Assembly (NCBI GenBank): GCA_937903155.1
Contig: CALCZU010000131.1
Coordinates: 59,915 to 123,914, forward strand
Origin: an uncultured Bdellovibrionales bacterium
GTDB taxonomy: Bacteria > Bdellovibrionota > FAC87 > UBA2466
Direction: 5' to 3'
DNA: 64,000 nucleotides
Within the stretch, counting starts at the first letter, position 1. Each line of letters begins with the position of its first letter. The notes beneath the pieces are model-generated. The model saw only the letters and a list, made by a program, of their open reading frames with translations. It was not told the origin of the DNA and did no database searches. This document shows, one piece after another, positions 1 through 8,472 of this stretch. Position numbers and translations under genes: made by a program.

Positions 1-721
1 TGATGAGATCTCCCCCTCGGGCTAGAGTCTCTTTGATAATTCGAGTGAGGGTTTGCTGCACCGGCTCTGTAGAATGTTTGCGGTCTCCGTAGGTTGACTC
101 GATAATGAGATAGTCCGCGGAGCTACAGGTTACAGGAGGATCCAAGAGAATTGGCTTTTTCCGCCCTAGGTCTCCTGTGAAAACGATCCGTGTTCCCTGG
201 TAGTCGATTTCAACAATCGCCGAGCCCAGAATATGGCCGCTGTGAATAAGCCGAAAGCGGCAATGCGCAAAAAGTTCTCTCCAGGTTGAGAGTGGAATCG
301 AATTGAGATGGGGGAAAACCCGTTTGGCGTCATTCGTATCAAAGAGAGGTTGAGGATTGGTGTGCCGCGAATAGCCTTCTCGCAATGCTTTCATCGCCTC
401 TTCTTCCTGAATATGGGCAGCATCTACAAGAATAAGTTCCGTAATCGCTTTGGTCGGATCCGTGCAGAAGATCGTGCCTTTAAATCCCTTTTTGATAAGG
501 AGTGGAAGATATCCCGTGTGGTCCAAGTGTGCGTGGGTGAGGATGACGGCCTGAATGGCCGATGGATCTATTGGAAGATTTTCCCAGTTTTGAATTCTCT
601 GGTCCCTGACCCCTTGAAAAAGGCCGCAATCAATGAGGACATAACGACCTTCCAAGTCCAATAAAAATTTGGAACCGGTCACCGTTTGAGCAGCGCCGAA
701 AAATGATAGACCCAAATCCAT
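1..721 (-). CDS. MBL-fold beta-CASP-type RNA exonuclease (C-terminus cut by window edge)
   Basis: Reading the minus strand from an ATG at 721 gives an open frame that runs off the left edge, so only about the first 240 residues are present. The N-terminus begins MDLGLSFFGAAQTVTGS, the usual opening of the YSH1/CPSF-like metallo-beta-lactamase family. The metal motif HAHLDH lies at residues 63-68, followed by an IHSGHILGSA stretch and a TGDLGR segment, which supply further metal ligands in this fold. The following IIESTYGDR is also typical. Family members are zinc-dependent RNA or DNA hydrolases; the beta-CASP domain itself would lie beyond the edge. The substrate cannot be told from this fragment. 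Several short plus-strand frames here are shadows. Confidence 0.85.
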   Translation of the reverse strand, partial: MDLGLSFFGAAQTVTGSKFLLDLEGRYVLIDCGLFQGVRDQRIQNWENLPIDPSAIQAVILTHAHLDHTGYLPLLIKKGFKGTIFCTDPTKAITELILVDAAHIQEEEAMKALREGYSRHTNPQPLFDTNDAKRVFPHLNSIPLSTWRELFAHCRFRLIHSGHILGSAIVEIDYQGTRIVFTGDLGRKKPILLDPPVTCSSADYLIIESTYGDRKHSTEPVQQTLTRIIKETLARGGDLI

Positions 722-1008
722 GTGTATTGCTTCTCGCTATTCGAATTGCAGGTGAACTTTGAAGAATTCTTCTGCTGATGGGCTTATTTTGCAAGTGATG
801 ATCCAATTTAAGAGGCGGAACTGGACCGCTGGCGAGGCACGGTATAAACCGAACTACGTTTTAGCATCTGACAGAATGACCCACGACATACCAATTATGT
901 CCCAATACGCTAAACGCTGGAGGAAAGGATCACCCCTGTAACTCATACGTGCGAGGTGACGCCGGCATTTAACTTGCAGACCTCATTAAAGACGAAAGGG
1001 AAGAGTGT
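722..1008. other. Intergenic region between divergent genes
   Basis: About 287 bases separate the minus-strand nuclease and the plus-strand dehydrogenase. The region must hold promoters in both directions, but no clear -35/-10 pair stands out. A perfect 12-bp palindrome, GAAGAATTCTTC, lies at 761-772. A 60-codon frame at 759-941 has no ribosome binding site or protein-like composition and is not called. Confidence 0.4.
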
Positions 1009-2004
1009 GTGAAAACCGTTTTATTTGATACCCATCCATTTGAACGCGAGCAATTCGAACGTTCGAACAAATCCTACGGACATGTCATCAACTTTTTGGA
1101 ACCCCGTCTGTCTCGAGGTACCGCCAGACTGGCTAAGGGTTTTGAAGCCGTCTGCAGTTTTGCAAATGATAAAGTCGATAGAGAAACATTGAAAATCCTA
1201 AAAGATGAAGGGGTACGACTGATTGCATTGCGTTCTGCTGGTTACAATCACGTAGACTTAAAAAGTGCGCAGCAACTGAATTTACCGGTGGTACGGGTTC
1301 CCGCATACTCTCCCTATGCTGTGGCTGAACATGCCATGACTCTCATTCTGGCGCTCAACCGAAAGATACATAAGGCCTATCACAGAGTTCGAGAAGGGAA
1401 CTTTTCTTTAAATGGACTTGTCGGTTTTGATCTCCATGGAAAAACTATCGGAATTGTTGGGACGGGAAGAATTGGTGCGGCGCTTGTTTCGATTGCATCA
1501 GGGTTTGGTTGTAAGATTCTTTGTTTTGATTTGATGCCCAACCCTGAACTCGTAAAAAGATTTGGAGTAGAATATGTTTCGCTTAATGACCTTTACCAAC
1601 AGGCACACATTATTTCGCTGCACGTTCCTTTAACACCCGCAACAAAACATCTGATTAATGCCCAAGCTCTACATCAAATGAAAAAGGGGGTCATGCTGAT
1701 CAACACCGGCCGAGGCGCCTTAATTGAAACCCCCGCACTGATTCACTCTTTGAAAAATGGTCAGGTAGGTTTTGCGGGGCTCGATGTATATGAAGAAGAA
1801 GAGGGGATCTTTTTTGAAGATCTTTCTAGTCAGATCTTGCAAGATGACCAGTTGGCAAGACTTCTCACCTTTCCGAATGTTTTGATTACCTCCCATCAGG
1901 CATTTTTAACTCAAGAAGCTCTAGTGAATATCGCCGATACGACCCTTAAAAATATTTCTGATTTCGAGGAAGGAAGATTCCTTGTAAACGAAGTCAGGAT
2001 TTAA
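1009..2004 (+). CDS. ldhA: D-2-hydroxyacid dehydrogenase, D-lactate dehydrogenase type
   Basis: The 331-aa product has the length and layout of fermentative D-lactate dehydrogenase LdhA, which reduces pyruvate to D-lactate with NADH in the cytoplasm. The Rossmann motif GTGRIG is at residues 151-156, with an aspartate near 174 at the end of the next strand that favours NAD over NADP. The catalytic triad is visible: Arg235 in NTGRGALI, Glu in the 262-265 DVYEEEE segment, and His296 in SHQAFLT. The start is GTG at 1009 with an AGGGA ribosome binding site. It is followed after 16 bases by a secreted cytochrome c-like gene, so the two may be cotranscribed. Another D-2-hydroxyacid substrate is possible. 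Confidence 0.88.
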   Translation: MKTVLFDTHPFEREQFERSNKSYGHVINFLEPRLSRGTARLAKGFEAVCSFANDKVDRETLKILKDEGVRLIALRSAGYNHVDLKSAQQLNLPVVRVPAYSPYAVAEHAMTLILALNRKIHKAYHRVREGNFSLNGLVGFDLHGKTIGIVGTGRIGAALVSIASGFGCKILCFDLMPNPELVKRFGVEYVSLNDLYQQAHIISLHVPLTPATKHLINAQALHQMKKGVMLINTGRGALIETPALIHSLKNGQVGFAGLDVYEEEEGIFFEDLSSQILQDDQLARLLTFPNVLITSHQAFLTQEALVNIADTTLKNISDFEEGRFLVNEVRI

Positions 2005-2020
2005 AAAAAGAAAGCAAAAT

Positions 2021-3187
2021 ATGAAGAAACAATTTCTGTTAGCCTTGGCGTTTAGCTTTAGCCTAAATGGTTTCGCTCAGACGGCCCCTAAGTGGCAAGA
2101 AAAAATGCAGGAGCTTGCGGCGGTGCTTGCTAATCTTCTCCCGGAACTGGCATCCGAAAAAAGTGATCCGAAAATCCTAGAAAAAAATGCGAAAAAACTA
2201 TCGGAGTTATCGCACGGAATTGAGATGGGAAGGAAAAAAGGAAATCTCATTCCTCCTGGCGATTTAGATCCGAGCGTCATGATTTTGTCCCGTAAATTTG
2301 CAGAGACTTCCAAACAAGCTTATCTTGCGATTCACCAGGAACAACTCGAATATGGAAAAAGTTTATTGAAAACAGTTACGACCTATTGCGTAGGCTGCCA
2401 TACGCGCCATGAGAATGGGCCGGATTTCCCATTTTTTCCATTAGACGTTCGAACGGAAAAACTGACTCCGACAGAAAGAGCCAATCTTTACGTTTCTACG
2501 CGCCAGTTTGATAAGGGTTTGATTGAATTCCAAAAACTGATTTCAGACGAAAACTTAGCGAAAACTCAGCCATTTGCTTGGGGAAGAAACTTGCGTCAGG
2601 CGCTCGCGATTATTGTTCGTGTGAAACAAGATTCTTTGCTTGCAGAGACGACTATCGAAAAAGCGCTGAAGCTATCGGGAGTTCCTGACTTCGAAAAAGA
2701 AGCGATCCTTCATTGGAAAAAAGCGATTGAGAAGTGGAAGAAAGAGCCGGCATCCGCTTCCACAAATGACAAAACGCAATCCCAGCTTGTGAAAGAAATG
2801 AATCGTTTAAACCTCGAGGCACAGCAAGCTCAGAGTGGACCTCTCGATCACGTAGCCGAAATTCAGTATCTAAGAACGTCAGCGGCAGCGCATGATGTGT
2901 TACGAGTCTCCAAAAATCCTAAGGTCAAGGCAGAAGCACTTTTTGTGGCTGGGACAAGCTACGAGTCTCTTGCCACTCCTAATTTTTGGCCGTTACACGA
3001 ACTTTGGTATGAAGCATGTATTCGCGAGCTTCCGCATACTTCACTCGCGGTTCGTTGTTACAATCGCCTAGAGGAATCTGTTTACTTTGGCTTTACGGGA
3101 AGTGCTGGGACCCATATCCCTGGGGATGTTGAAGAAAATCTAAAAAAAATGAAAGCGTTAGCTGTAGCGCCGTCGAAGCCTCGATGA
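2021..3187 (+). CDS. Secreted c-type cytochrome-like protein with one haem motif
   Basis: This 388-aa protein begins with a Sec signal peptide (MKKQFLLALAFSFSLNGFAQ). It contains one haem-attachment motif, CVGCH, at residues 123-127, preceded by a helical region, as in cytochrome c' or small class I-like domains. The remaining 250 residues are helical and hold no second CXXCH; they may form TPR-like repeats. It should be exported and loaded with haem c in the periplasm. The electron partner is unknown. The gene starts 16 bases after the D-lactate-dehydrogenase-like gene, which suggests but does not prove a shared transcript. I do not recognise the full-length family. Confidence 0.7.
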   Translation: MKKQFLLALAFSFSLNGFAQTAPKWQEKMQELAAVLANLLPELASEKSDPKILEKNAKKLSELSHGIEMGRKKGNLIPPGDLDPSVMILSRKFAETSKQAYLAIHQEQLEYGKSLLKTVTTYCVGCHTRHENGPDFPFFPLDVRTEKLTPTERANLYVSTRQFDKGLIEFQKLISDENLAKTQPFAWGRNLRQALAIIVRVKQDSLLAETTIEKALKLSGVPDFEKEAILHWKKAIEKWKKEPASASTNDKTQSQLVKEMNRLNLEAQQAQSGPLDHVAEIQYLRTSAAAHDVLRVSKNPKVKAEALFVAGTSYESLATPNFWPLHELWYEACIRELPHTSLAVRCYNRLEESVYFGFTGSAGTHIPGDVEENLKKMKALAVAPSKPR

Positions 3188-3348
3188 CGGCCCAAGCATC
3201 TACTTGATTTTAAAGCATAATTGATTTGGGACAATTGCGCATTCCCATGGGATCATTTGTCTCTTTTCTATCTCTCGTCAGCCTTAAAAAGCGCGTGCAA
3301 AGCGATGGCATGAATCCTGAAGTATAGAGAGTTAGGCGGGAGGATCAA

Positions 3349-3741
3349 ATGCCAAAAAGTAATTTAGTAAACGACGAGACAACGAAAACTCAGAACCCCT
3401 TTCTATCAGTTGCTGCCCCCCACTCTATTAAAAAGGTTCCACGCGATTCCTTTTCAAGAGCTTCTCATTTTGCCGGGATTTTATTGCCGGTAATTTTGGG
3501 GGCGGCGTATGCGTGGATGAATGGATTGGCAGCGGCGCAAAACCCTTTCTTAAAAACTCTGTTCACGGGGCCAATGGCCATTCCCTTAAGCCAGGATCAA
3601 AGCTTACTATTCAGATTTTTGCTTTTTGGAGCGTTACTCATCGGACTTGGTTCTGCGGTAATTCTTCTGCGTTTCATAGAAAAACTGGAAGAGTGGGAAA
3701 TCAATCAGAGTTCCAGAGCAAAAATCGAAACAAATCTGTGA
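3349..3741 (+). CDS. Unknown small membrane protein
   Basis: A 130-aa protein with a good ribosome binding site (GGGAGG, 6 bases before the ATG). The first 45 residues are polar, then two hydrophobic segments appear at about 45-63 and 85-107, followed by a short charged tail. This suggests a two-helix inner-membrane protein. No family is recognised. It ends 3 bases before the stop of the converging GNAT gene. A second overlapping frame at 3513-3809 is a shadow. Confidence 0.6.
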   Translation: MPKSNLVNDETTKTQNPFLSVAAPHSIKKVPRDSFSRASHFAGILLPVILGAAYAWMNGLAAAQNPFLKTLFTGPMAIPLSQDQSLLFRFLLFGALLIGLGSAVILLRFIEKLEEWEINQSSRAKIETNL

Positions 3742-3743
3742 AG

Positions 3744-4250
3744 TCAATGATGAGAGGAGAGCATGGAGGGTGCGCGTTCAACTTCTTTAAGGTTTTTCTC
3801 CATGACTAATACGTCGATGCCAATGTAAGTGACTTTTTCTACAGGTTCGAACCCACATTTGGAATAAATGCCACCATCGAACTTTTCTGTCTGCAAACTC
3901 AATTTATCGACGCCAAAAGAACGTGCAATCTCAATAATCTTTTGCACAAGAGCCAGTCCTACGCCCTTGCCTCTAGCGTCTGTGCTAACGAAAACGCCAC
4001 CTAACCAGTAGGTACGCTCTGGATAGATACTCATCTCGTGGTATTTCAACTGAGCAACGCCTAATATGTGGCCGTCATCTTCGACCGCCAAGATGTGAAG
4101 AGGAATGCGATCTTTATTCATTTGGCTTTGAACTTTCGCCAAAGTTTTTTCGTACGAGTTGTCTTTCTGTGTTCTTCCCCATTCTTCAAAATACCAATGG
4201 GCCACAACTGAAACCATGTCCGGTCTATCCGCTAAATTCACAAACTTCAT
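3744..4250 (-). CDS. GNAT-family N-acetyltransferase
   Basis: The 168-aa product shows the GNAT fold. Motif A, which binds acetyl-CoA pyrophosphate, is seen as RGKGVG at residues 93-98 after a beta strand (YWLGGVFVST), and a later segment (SLQTEKFDGGIYSKCGFEPV) matches motif B, where these enzymes carry a Tyr and a GFxxV signature. The single-domain length is normal. The acceptor, whether small molecule, peptide or protein, cannot be predicted. It converges on the small membrane protein gene to its left and lies just downstream of a small secreted protein gene on the same strand. Confidence 0.85.
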   Translation of the reverse strand: MKFVNLADRPDMVSVVAHWYFEEWGRTQKDNSYEKTLAKVQSQMNKDRIPLHILAVEDDGHILGVAQLKYHEMSIYPERTYWLGGVFVSTDARGKGVGLALVQKIIEIARSFGVDKLSLQTEKFDGGIYSKCGFEPVEKVTYIGIDVLVMEKNLKEVERAPSMLSSHH

Positions 4251-4280
4251 GATGCGACTTTCAGCTCCACCTGACAGAGT

Positions 4281-4676
4281 TTACTGTTTAGGTAACGCGT
4301 CGACCATCTTCTCAAATTCACCACGTGCACTCACAAACGCATCGGCCCAAGCGGTTTGAAAAGCGTCACGCTTGTCGTAAGTCCAAGTCGTCCATGAAAC
4401 TGCGCCACGTGCTAAATCGATTTCCCTTTTTACGTCGAGCGCCACTCCATCCTTTTTAGCCTCTGCTCCTTCGAGCACGCCCATCAGTCTTTGAAGAATC
4501 GTCACTTGGTCGGACCAAACTTTACCGCAACTGCCCCATCCGCATTTAGTCTCCGCTGCCGTTTTGGTTTGCTTTGCGAGCTCACAAATGTGACTGCCGG
4601 GTGCCGTATTGCAAGTGAGTGGAGCGGCCGAAAGACCAAAAGAAGTTAATAGTAAAAGAAAAAGATTAGTTTTCAT
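4281..4676 (-). CDS. Small secreted protein of unknown function
   Basis: A 131-aa protein with a clear signal peptide (MKTNLFLLLLTSFGLSAAPL), cleaved probably after residue 17-18. The mature part has cysteines near residues 22, 31, 45 and 50, which may form disulphides, and then two amphipathic helices. The start is preceded by AGGAGG on the minus strand (4681-4686). No family is recognised. It lies 30 bases upstream of the GNAT gene and may share its transcript. Confidence 0.6.
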   Translation of the reverse strand: MKTNLFLLLLTSFGLSAAPLTCNTAPGSHICELAKQTKTAAETKCGWGSCGKVWSDQVTILQRLMGVLEGAEAKKDGVALDVKREIDLARGAVSWTTWTYDKRDAFQTAWADAFVSARGEFEKMVDALPKQ

Positions 4677-4772
4677 ATTCCTCCTAGATGAGTCGACCGT
4701 ATGCTCGGATTAGGTGACTGTAAACATTGCAAAGAGGTATCCGTTAACGACTACACTTGGTGTGTCACCGTC

Positions 4773-4810
4773 AATAAAAAGTAGAGCCTTGAAAAAAATC
4801 TCCAAGGCTC
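4773..4810 (-). terminator. Rho-independent terminator after the DUF1566-like gene
   Basis: An 8-bp perfect stem (GAGCCTTG / CAAGGCTC, 4784-4791 and 4803-4810) with an 11-nt loop. Read on the minus strand it is followed by TACTTTTTATT. It lies directly after the stop of the minus-strand gene 4821-5576. Confidence 0.8.
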
Positions 4811-4820
4811 CGCGGGAAAT

Positions 4821-5576
4821 TTATCTAGGTTCGCAAGAAGCTTTAATCAGCTGACACGAGTCCTGGTAGCGGCAATATTCTCCACATCGATTTCCGAGTT
4901 GAACCATCGATTTGTCCGAAGTTTCTGTTCGATCACCCCAAGTGGCATAGACCGAGACGTCGTTTGTGTAAGTGGGGCGAGATTTAAATCCAGTTTTTCC
5001 GGTGATTCTGCAAACTCCTTCGCATGCCCAAATTTTAAGTTTTGGATCTGCCTCTTGCGGCTTTTTTCCTTCTTGCATTCGAACGCAGCGAACATAGGCC
5101 ATTCTCGTCCGGTGAGTGGGGGCGTAAGGTCGACTTTTCGAATAAATCACTCCCTCTTTACTATCGAAAGTGTAGGCGAGATCGGAGTTTTGTTTATTTA
5201 CCGATGCCGTCCAATATTCAGAATAATTTAAATCGGGTAGAATTTCGGTGAGGTAGCCAGTTTCAGATCCCGCTCCTAAAAACCGGGCAAGCGCTTCGAA
5301 CTGAATTGCAACCGGAAGTTGGGCATGAATCGACTGACAGTATTTAATGGCGGCTCGTTGATCCATCTCGAGCATATCACCTCTTTTGTTCTTAGCAGCC
5401 TCACTCCAAAGGGATCCATCCGGATCCATCCACGCATTTCCCAATTCGGTATTCAAAACCTGGGTAAATACCGATCCTGACTGGGATTTTTGGGTGACCG
5501 GGTTCGCATGGACCTGGGTGAAATTGAAAAAAATAGCAATGAATAAAATAAAAATAAGATTCGTGTTTTTCATCAT
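4821..5576 (-). CDS. Secreted DUF1566/Lcl-domain-like protein with Cys-rich tail
   Basis: The 251-aa product has a signal peptide of about 24 residues (cleavage near VHA-NP). Residues about 45-170 resemble the Lcl C-terminal/DUF1566 fold: a tryptophan-rich start, an AAIKYCQSIHAQLP segment like the usual A-xx-YC-xxL-GxRLP, a YWTAS motif and a final YVRCVR strand. These domains are found in secreted bacterial proteins of mostly unknown role. The last 65 residues differ: CEGVC, CGEYC and three more cysteines suggest a small disulphide-stabilised module. The combination is unusual. Several overlapping frames on both strands are shadows. Confidence 0.65.
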   Translation of the reverse strand: MMKNTNLIFILFIAIFFNFTQVHANPVTQKSQSGSVFTQVLNTELGNAWMDPDGSLWSEAAKNKRGDMLEMDQRAAIKYCQSIHAQLPVAIQFEALARFLGAGSETGYLTEILPDLNYSEYWTASVNKQNSDLAYTFDSKEGVIYSKSRPYAPTHRTRMAYVRCVRMQEGKKPQEADPKLKIWACEGVCRITGKTGFKSRPTYTNDVSVYATWGDRTETSDKSMVQLGNRCGEYCRYQDSCQLIKASCEPR

Positions 5577-5680
5577 GGATTCCTCACTCCTAGCTTGAGT
5601 CCTTAACAGGGAAGCTTTTTGAGTTCGAACTGTATTTTTTATGGATGAGTCGATTTGAGTAGATATGGTATAAGCGGCTC

Positions 5681-6679
5681 ATGATTCGGCTCCGCGCGTT
5701 TTTTGTTTTTTTTATTTTGGGTCACGTCGGCGTTGCGTCGGTGTCGGCTGGAGTCTGTCGTGCGGAGTTGGAGAAGCTCTTATGCACCCAACTGACGGGC
5801 TGTGTGAGAAGTGCACTCGCATCTTCCAAACATCCTATTCGAATGCTCTCAAATGAAGAGGCGATCAACGAGTTTGAGGACATGGTGTGGGCAGTTCAAA
5901 CTCAGAGAGATGATGTCTATACCCCTGAGGGAGGTTATCCTGAATTCCCCGTTGCCATTTCTCTCCAAAACACAAATGTGGGACGCATTCATTCCAACCG
6001 AGTCCCCATCGGACGCGGAGGTGTGTATCGACAGGACTCTGAATTACGAGAGGTGAGTGAACGTGTCGAAGGGCTGGGCCGCTTCTTTTTCCATGAATCT
6101 CGCAGTCGGGTGGCTTTTAAATTAAAAGGCAAAGAAGCCATTGAGCCGTTCATTTTAGAGGCTTTGGAGCAATCGAAAATTCCAAACCCCGCTTACCGCC
6201 TTCCCGCAACGACCGAAATGGTTTATCCCGAAGAACCGAATCCGGTCACGGGCCGTTCTTCAGCGTTTCGCAAGTGGGTAGAGATTACGGCTTTTTCTGG
6301 CCTCACGGTGTCGCCAACGCTAGCATTCCCCGTCTTTATGATTGCGGCGCTTGCCCGCGACGTCCCCGTGGCATTGCTTGCGGCTGGAACAGCAATGGCG
6401 CACTACGTGGTTAGCTTTGCGATTCGATGGGTGTTAATCGACTCTAGTTGGCAGATGCGCTACGAGTTTGAAAACGTCCTTCCTGCTTTTCAACACCGTT
6501 TTATTTTGGAAGACATTCAGGAATTTTTACGAGATAAAGATCGCGAAAAAGCATCTTCTGAACCGGGAAAAAAATATCACTATTTCTACGGGATTACTTC
6601 CGAAGAGGGCCAACACTTCGATTTCCTATTCTATGAAGAAAACGGAGTTCCTTCGCTAGTTGTCTTCAGCTCGATTTAG
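5681..6679 (+). CDS. Unknown exported or membrane protein
   Basis: A 332-aa protein with an N-terminal signal-like helix (residues 4-23) and two further hydrophobic stretches at about residues 202-222 and 225-247. Three cysteines lie shortly after the signal, and a charged C-terminal half follows the hydrophobic part. It may be periplasmic with a membrane hairpin. No family is recognised. The ATG at 5681 lacks a strong ribosome binding site, so the start is uncertain, although the signal-like N-terminus supports it. Its 3' end overlaps the convergent acyltransferase gene by 14 bases. Confidence 0.6.
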   Translation: MIRLRAFFVFFILGHVGVASVSAGVCRAELEKLLCTQLTGCVRSALASSKHPIRMLSNEEAINEFEDMVWAVQTQRDDVYTPEGGYPEFPVAISLQNTNVGRIHSNRVPIGRGGVYRQDSELREVSERVEGLGRFFFHESRSRVAFKLKGKEAIEPFILEALEQSKIPNPAYRLPATTEMVYPEEPNPVTGRSSAFRKWVEITAFSGLTVSPTLAFPVFMIAALARDVPVALLAAGTAMAHYVVSFAIRWVLIDSSWQMRYEFENVLPAFQHRFILEDIQEFLRDKDREKASSEPGKKYHYFYGITSEEGQHFDFLFYEENGVPSLVVFSSI

Positions 6680-7619
6680 AGGGCTCCTCAAAGTAGCGTT
6701 GGAGCTTTAAGATCTCTTCTTGGGCGTTGGGAGCCCAAATCCAATAGTACAAATTGCGGGCGTAGTTTGCGCCGATTCTCAATTTGTCTTTTTCTTTTCC
6801 TCGGCCCAGCCAGACGCGCTTGTAACCTTCGCGCTCGGCGAGTTCGAAAAGATCGAGATAAGCAGTTGTATATAAATTATGTTTCGGTTCGACTTTTTCG
6901 TGGTCGATTCCTTGAGTGGCATAGAAAAGTTCTTTATTTGTTCGGTCGTCATAGCAGAAGAGCGCTTGCACCGCGATTCCTTGCCTATTTCGTCTTAAAA
7001 ATATGCGGATGGAATCTGAGATCGAAGATTCCAAAAGCTGTTTTAAACTAGATTCCTGGTAGAGAGCGGTCTTCGCGCCATGTTTTTCGGAGTTTAATAA
7101 AAGCAAACGAACGACTTCGCTAAAGAGGTCGGTTTGTTGAAGAAGTTGGTTCGTATTGAGTGACTCCAAAATATACTCTTCTTGAACGCGTCTCCGGAGT
7201 CTCAGGAGTTCACGCGCGTCTTTTCCTCCCAATCTTGATTTCAGAGTACCTTCGAGGTCGCCCACAATTTCGTAAGCCGTTTCCACAAAGGCCGGGATAC
7301 TTCCAAAGCCGATTTTCTCTGCTTCGGGGGTTACGGGTTCCGTTACTCCTGGGATGAGGACTGGGGTAGGGTTTTTAGGATCGCACCAAAGCGACATTTC
7401 TTCGGAGGTTGGAACCGGGGTCGAGAAATTGAAAAAATAACCTCCGCGAATCCATGTTTCTTTCTCACACAATTTGGGAACTCTTACCGGGGTATTCTTC
7501 AGCATGGCTTGCCAATAGAGATTGTCTTTTAGTCGGCATCTCGAATCGTGAAGTCCGTTAACGTTTTTAAAAACGCTCTCCGCGACCGAAAGAAAAGGCT
7601 TCTCGTGCATCCAGTTCAT
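6666..7619 (-). CDS. GNAT/FemAB-like acyltransferase (Acetyltransf_6 type)
   Basis: The 317-aa protein is the last gene of a five-gene operon. The C-terminal half, especially the segment ending in WLGRGKEKDKLRIGA near residues 270-285, matches the BcsL/CelD-type GNAT domain, where FDFGRGDExYKxRFG is the signature. Proteins of this type acylate sugars or amino groups, and FemAB relatives add amino acids to amines. The N-terminal half has no recognised motif. The ATG overlaps the stop of the transporter gene (ATGA), so translation is coupled. In context it may be the tailoring or conjugating step of the pathway; the substrate is not known. Confidence 0.65.
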   Translation of the reverse strand: MNWMHEKPFLSVAESVFKNVNGLHDSRCRLKDNLYWQAMLKNTPVRVPKLCEKETWIRGGYFFNFSTPVPTSEEMSLWCDPKNPTPVLIPGVTEPVTPEAEKIGFGSIPAFVETAYEIVGDLEGTLKSRLGGKDARELLRLRRRVQEEYILESLNTNQLLQQTDLFSEVVRLLLLNSEKHGAKTALYQESSLKQLLESSISDSIRIFLRRNRQGIAVQALFCYDDRTNKELFYATQGIDHEKVEPKHNLYTTAYLDLFELAEREGYKRVWLGRGKEKDKLRIGANYARNLYYWIWAPNAQEEILKLQRYFEEPSKSS

Positions 7620-8470
7620 TTTGTATTTCCGGAATTTTTATTCTTGAGAAAGAGCACTCCGCCTAAGAGAAGAATCAGGATCACCACATTGAAGATGTAA
7701 AGTGGCGTGGGTTTCCAATCAAAGAGCAGATACTCTACAGGCAAAATCACGAGCGCTGTGATGAGTGCCGGGTATTCGGAGATTCCCAACGGAAGAATGC
7801 GGTATCGATAGATGCTTAAGAAATAGACGAAGAAGAGTGCCACCCCACTGAGAAAACTAAACGCCCATAATCCAGGCGTCAGCGAAAGAAGTGTTACGCT
7901 CTTGGTTCCCATTCCACCGACAATCATGCAGGCAATTGCGGGCATGGCGGCTACGATGAAAGGGCCTTCTTTTTGCGTAGATGTTTTTAACATCACAAAC
8001 TCCGCAATGACTAAACCCGTACAAAGAAGCAAAAGGAGGTAACCGAGCAGTGGCTCAGACGCATCTCGGGTAAAAAACATAAAGACAAGCAAAGAAGCGA
8101 GCGAAAGACTGGCCAATGCTTTCTGAGTCCCGCTATACTTATCACCCAATCGCGGGAGTAAAATCATAATGGGGAGATAAGCTTTCGAGAATATCGAAAC
8201 CGAAGTCGCGTTTAAGAGCTGAAAGGATTTTAAAATGAGCGTGTACGTTAAACCTCCATTCACTACACGGATCACTTGAAACTTCCACTCATTTGGCAAA
8301 AATGATCCCTTCGCAATCGCGTTTGCAATCAGAGCGGTGATAAAGCAACCCAGGCCCGAGAGAAATAACACTGTTGAGACTTCCAATCCTTGGATCATCA
8401 AGAATCGATACAGCAGGTCTCGAGTTGCCAAAACAAACGTAAACCCAAAAAAACCTAAAAAAACAGCCAT
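7616..8470 (-). CDS. EamA/DMT-type membrane transporter
   Basis: A 284-aa, strongly hydrophobic protein with about ten predicted membrane helices arranged as two halves, the usual size and layout of the drug/metabolite transporter (EamA) superfamily. These carriers usually export small metabolites or amino acids across the inner membrane. The ATG lies 2 bases after the methyltransferase stop and the 3' end overlaps the acyltransferase start. Its place in the operon suggests it exports the product or an intermediate made by its neighbours. Substrate and direction are inferences. Confidence 0.75.
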   Translation of the reverse strand: MAVFLGFFGFTFVLATRDLLYRFLMIQGLEVSTVLFLSGLGCFITALIANAIAKGSFLPNEWKFQVIRVVNGGLTYTLILKSFQLLNATSVSIFSKAYLPIMILLPRLGDKYSGTQKALASLSLASLLVFMFFTRDASEPLLGYLLLLLCTGLVIAEFVMLKTSTQKEGPFIVAAMPAIACMIVGGMGTKSVTLLSLTPGLWAFSFLSGVALFFVYFLSIYRYRILPLGISEYPALITALVILPVEYLLFDWKPTPLYIFNVVILILLLGGVLFLKNKNSGNTK

Positions 8471-8472
8471 GA

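Noticed and set aside
761..772. 12-bp palindrome GAAGAATTCTTC
   Set aside because: Short palindromes of this size occur by chance in AT-rich DNA, and nothing else supports an operator.
759..941. 60-codon plus-strand frame
   Set aside because: No ribosome site, no homology-like features, unusual composition, and it lies in a divergent promoter region.
3513..3809. 98-codon frame overlapping the small membrane protein
   Set aside because: It is in another frame of a gene with a better ribosome site and runs into the convergent GNAT gene.
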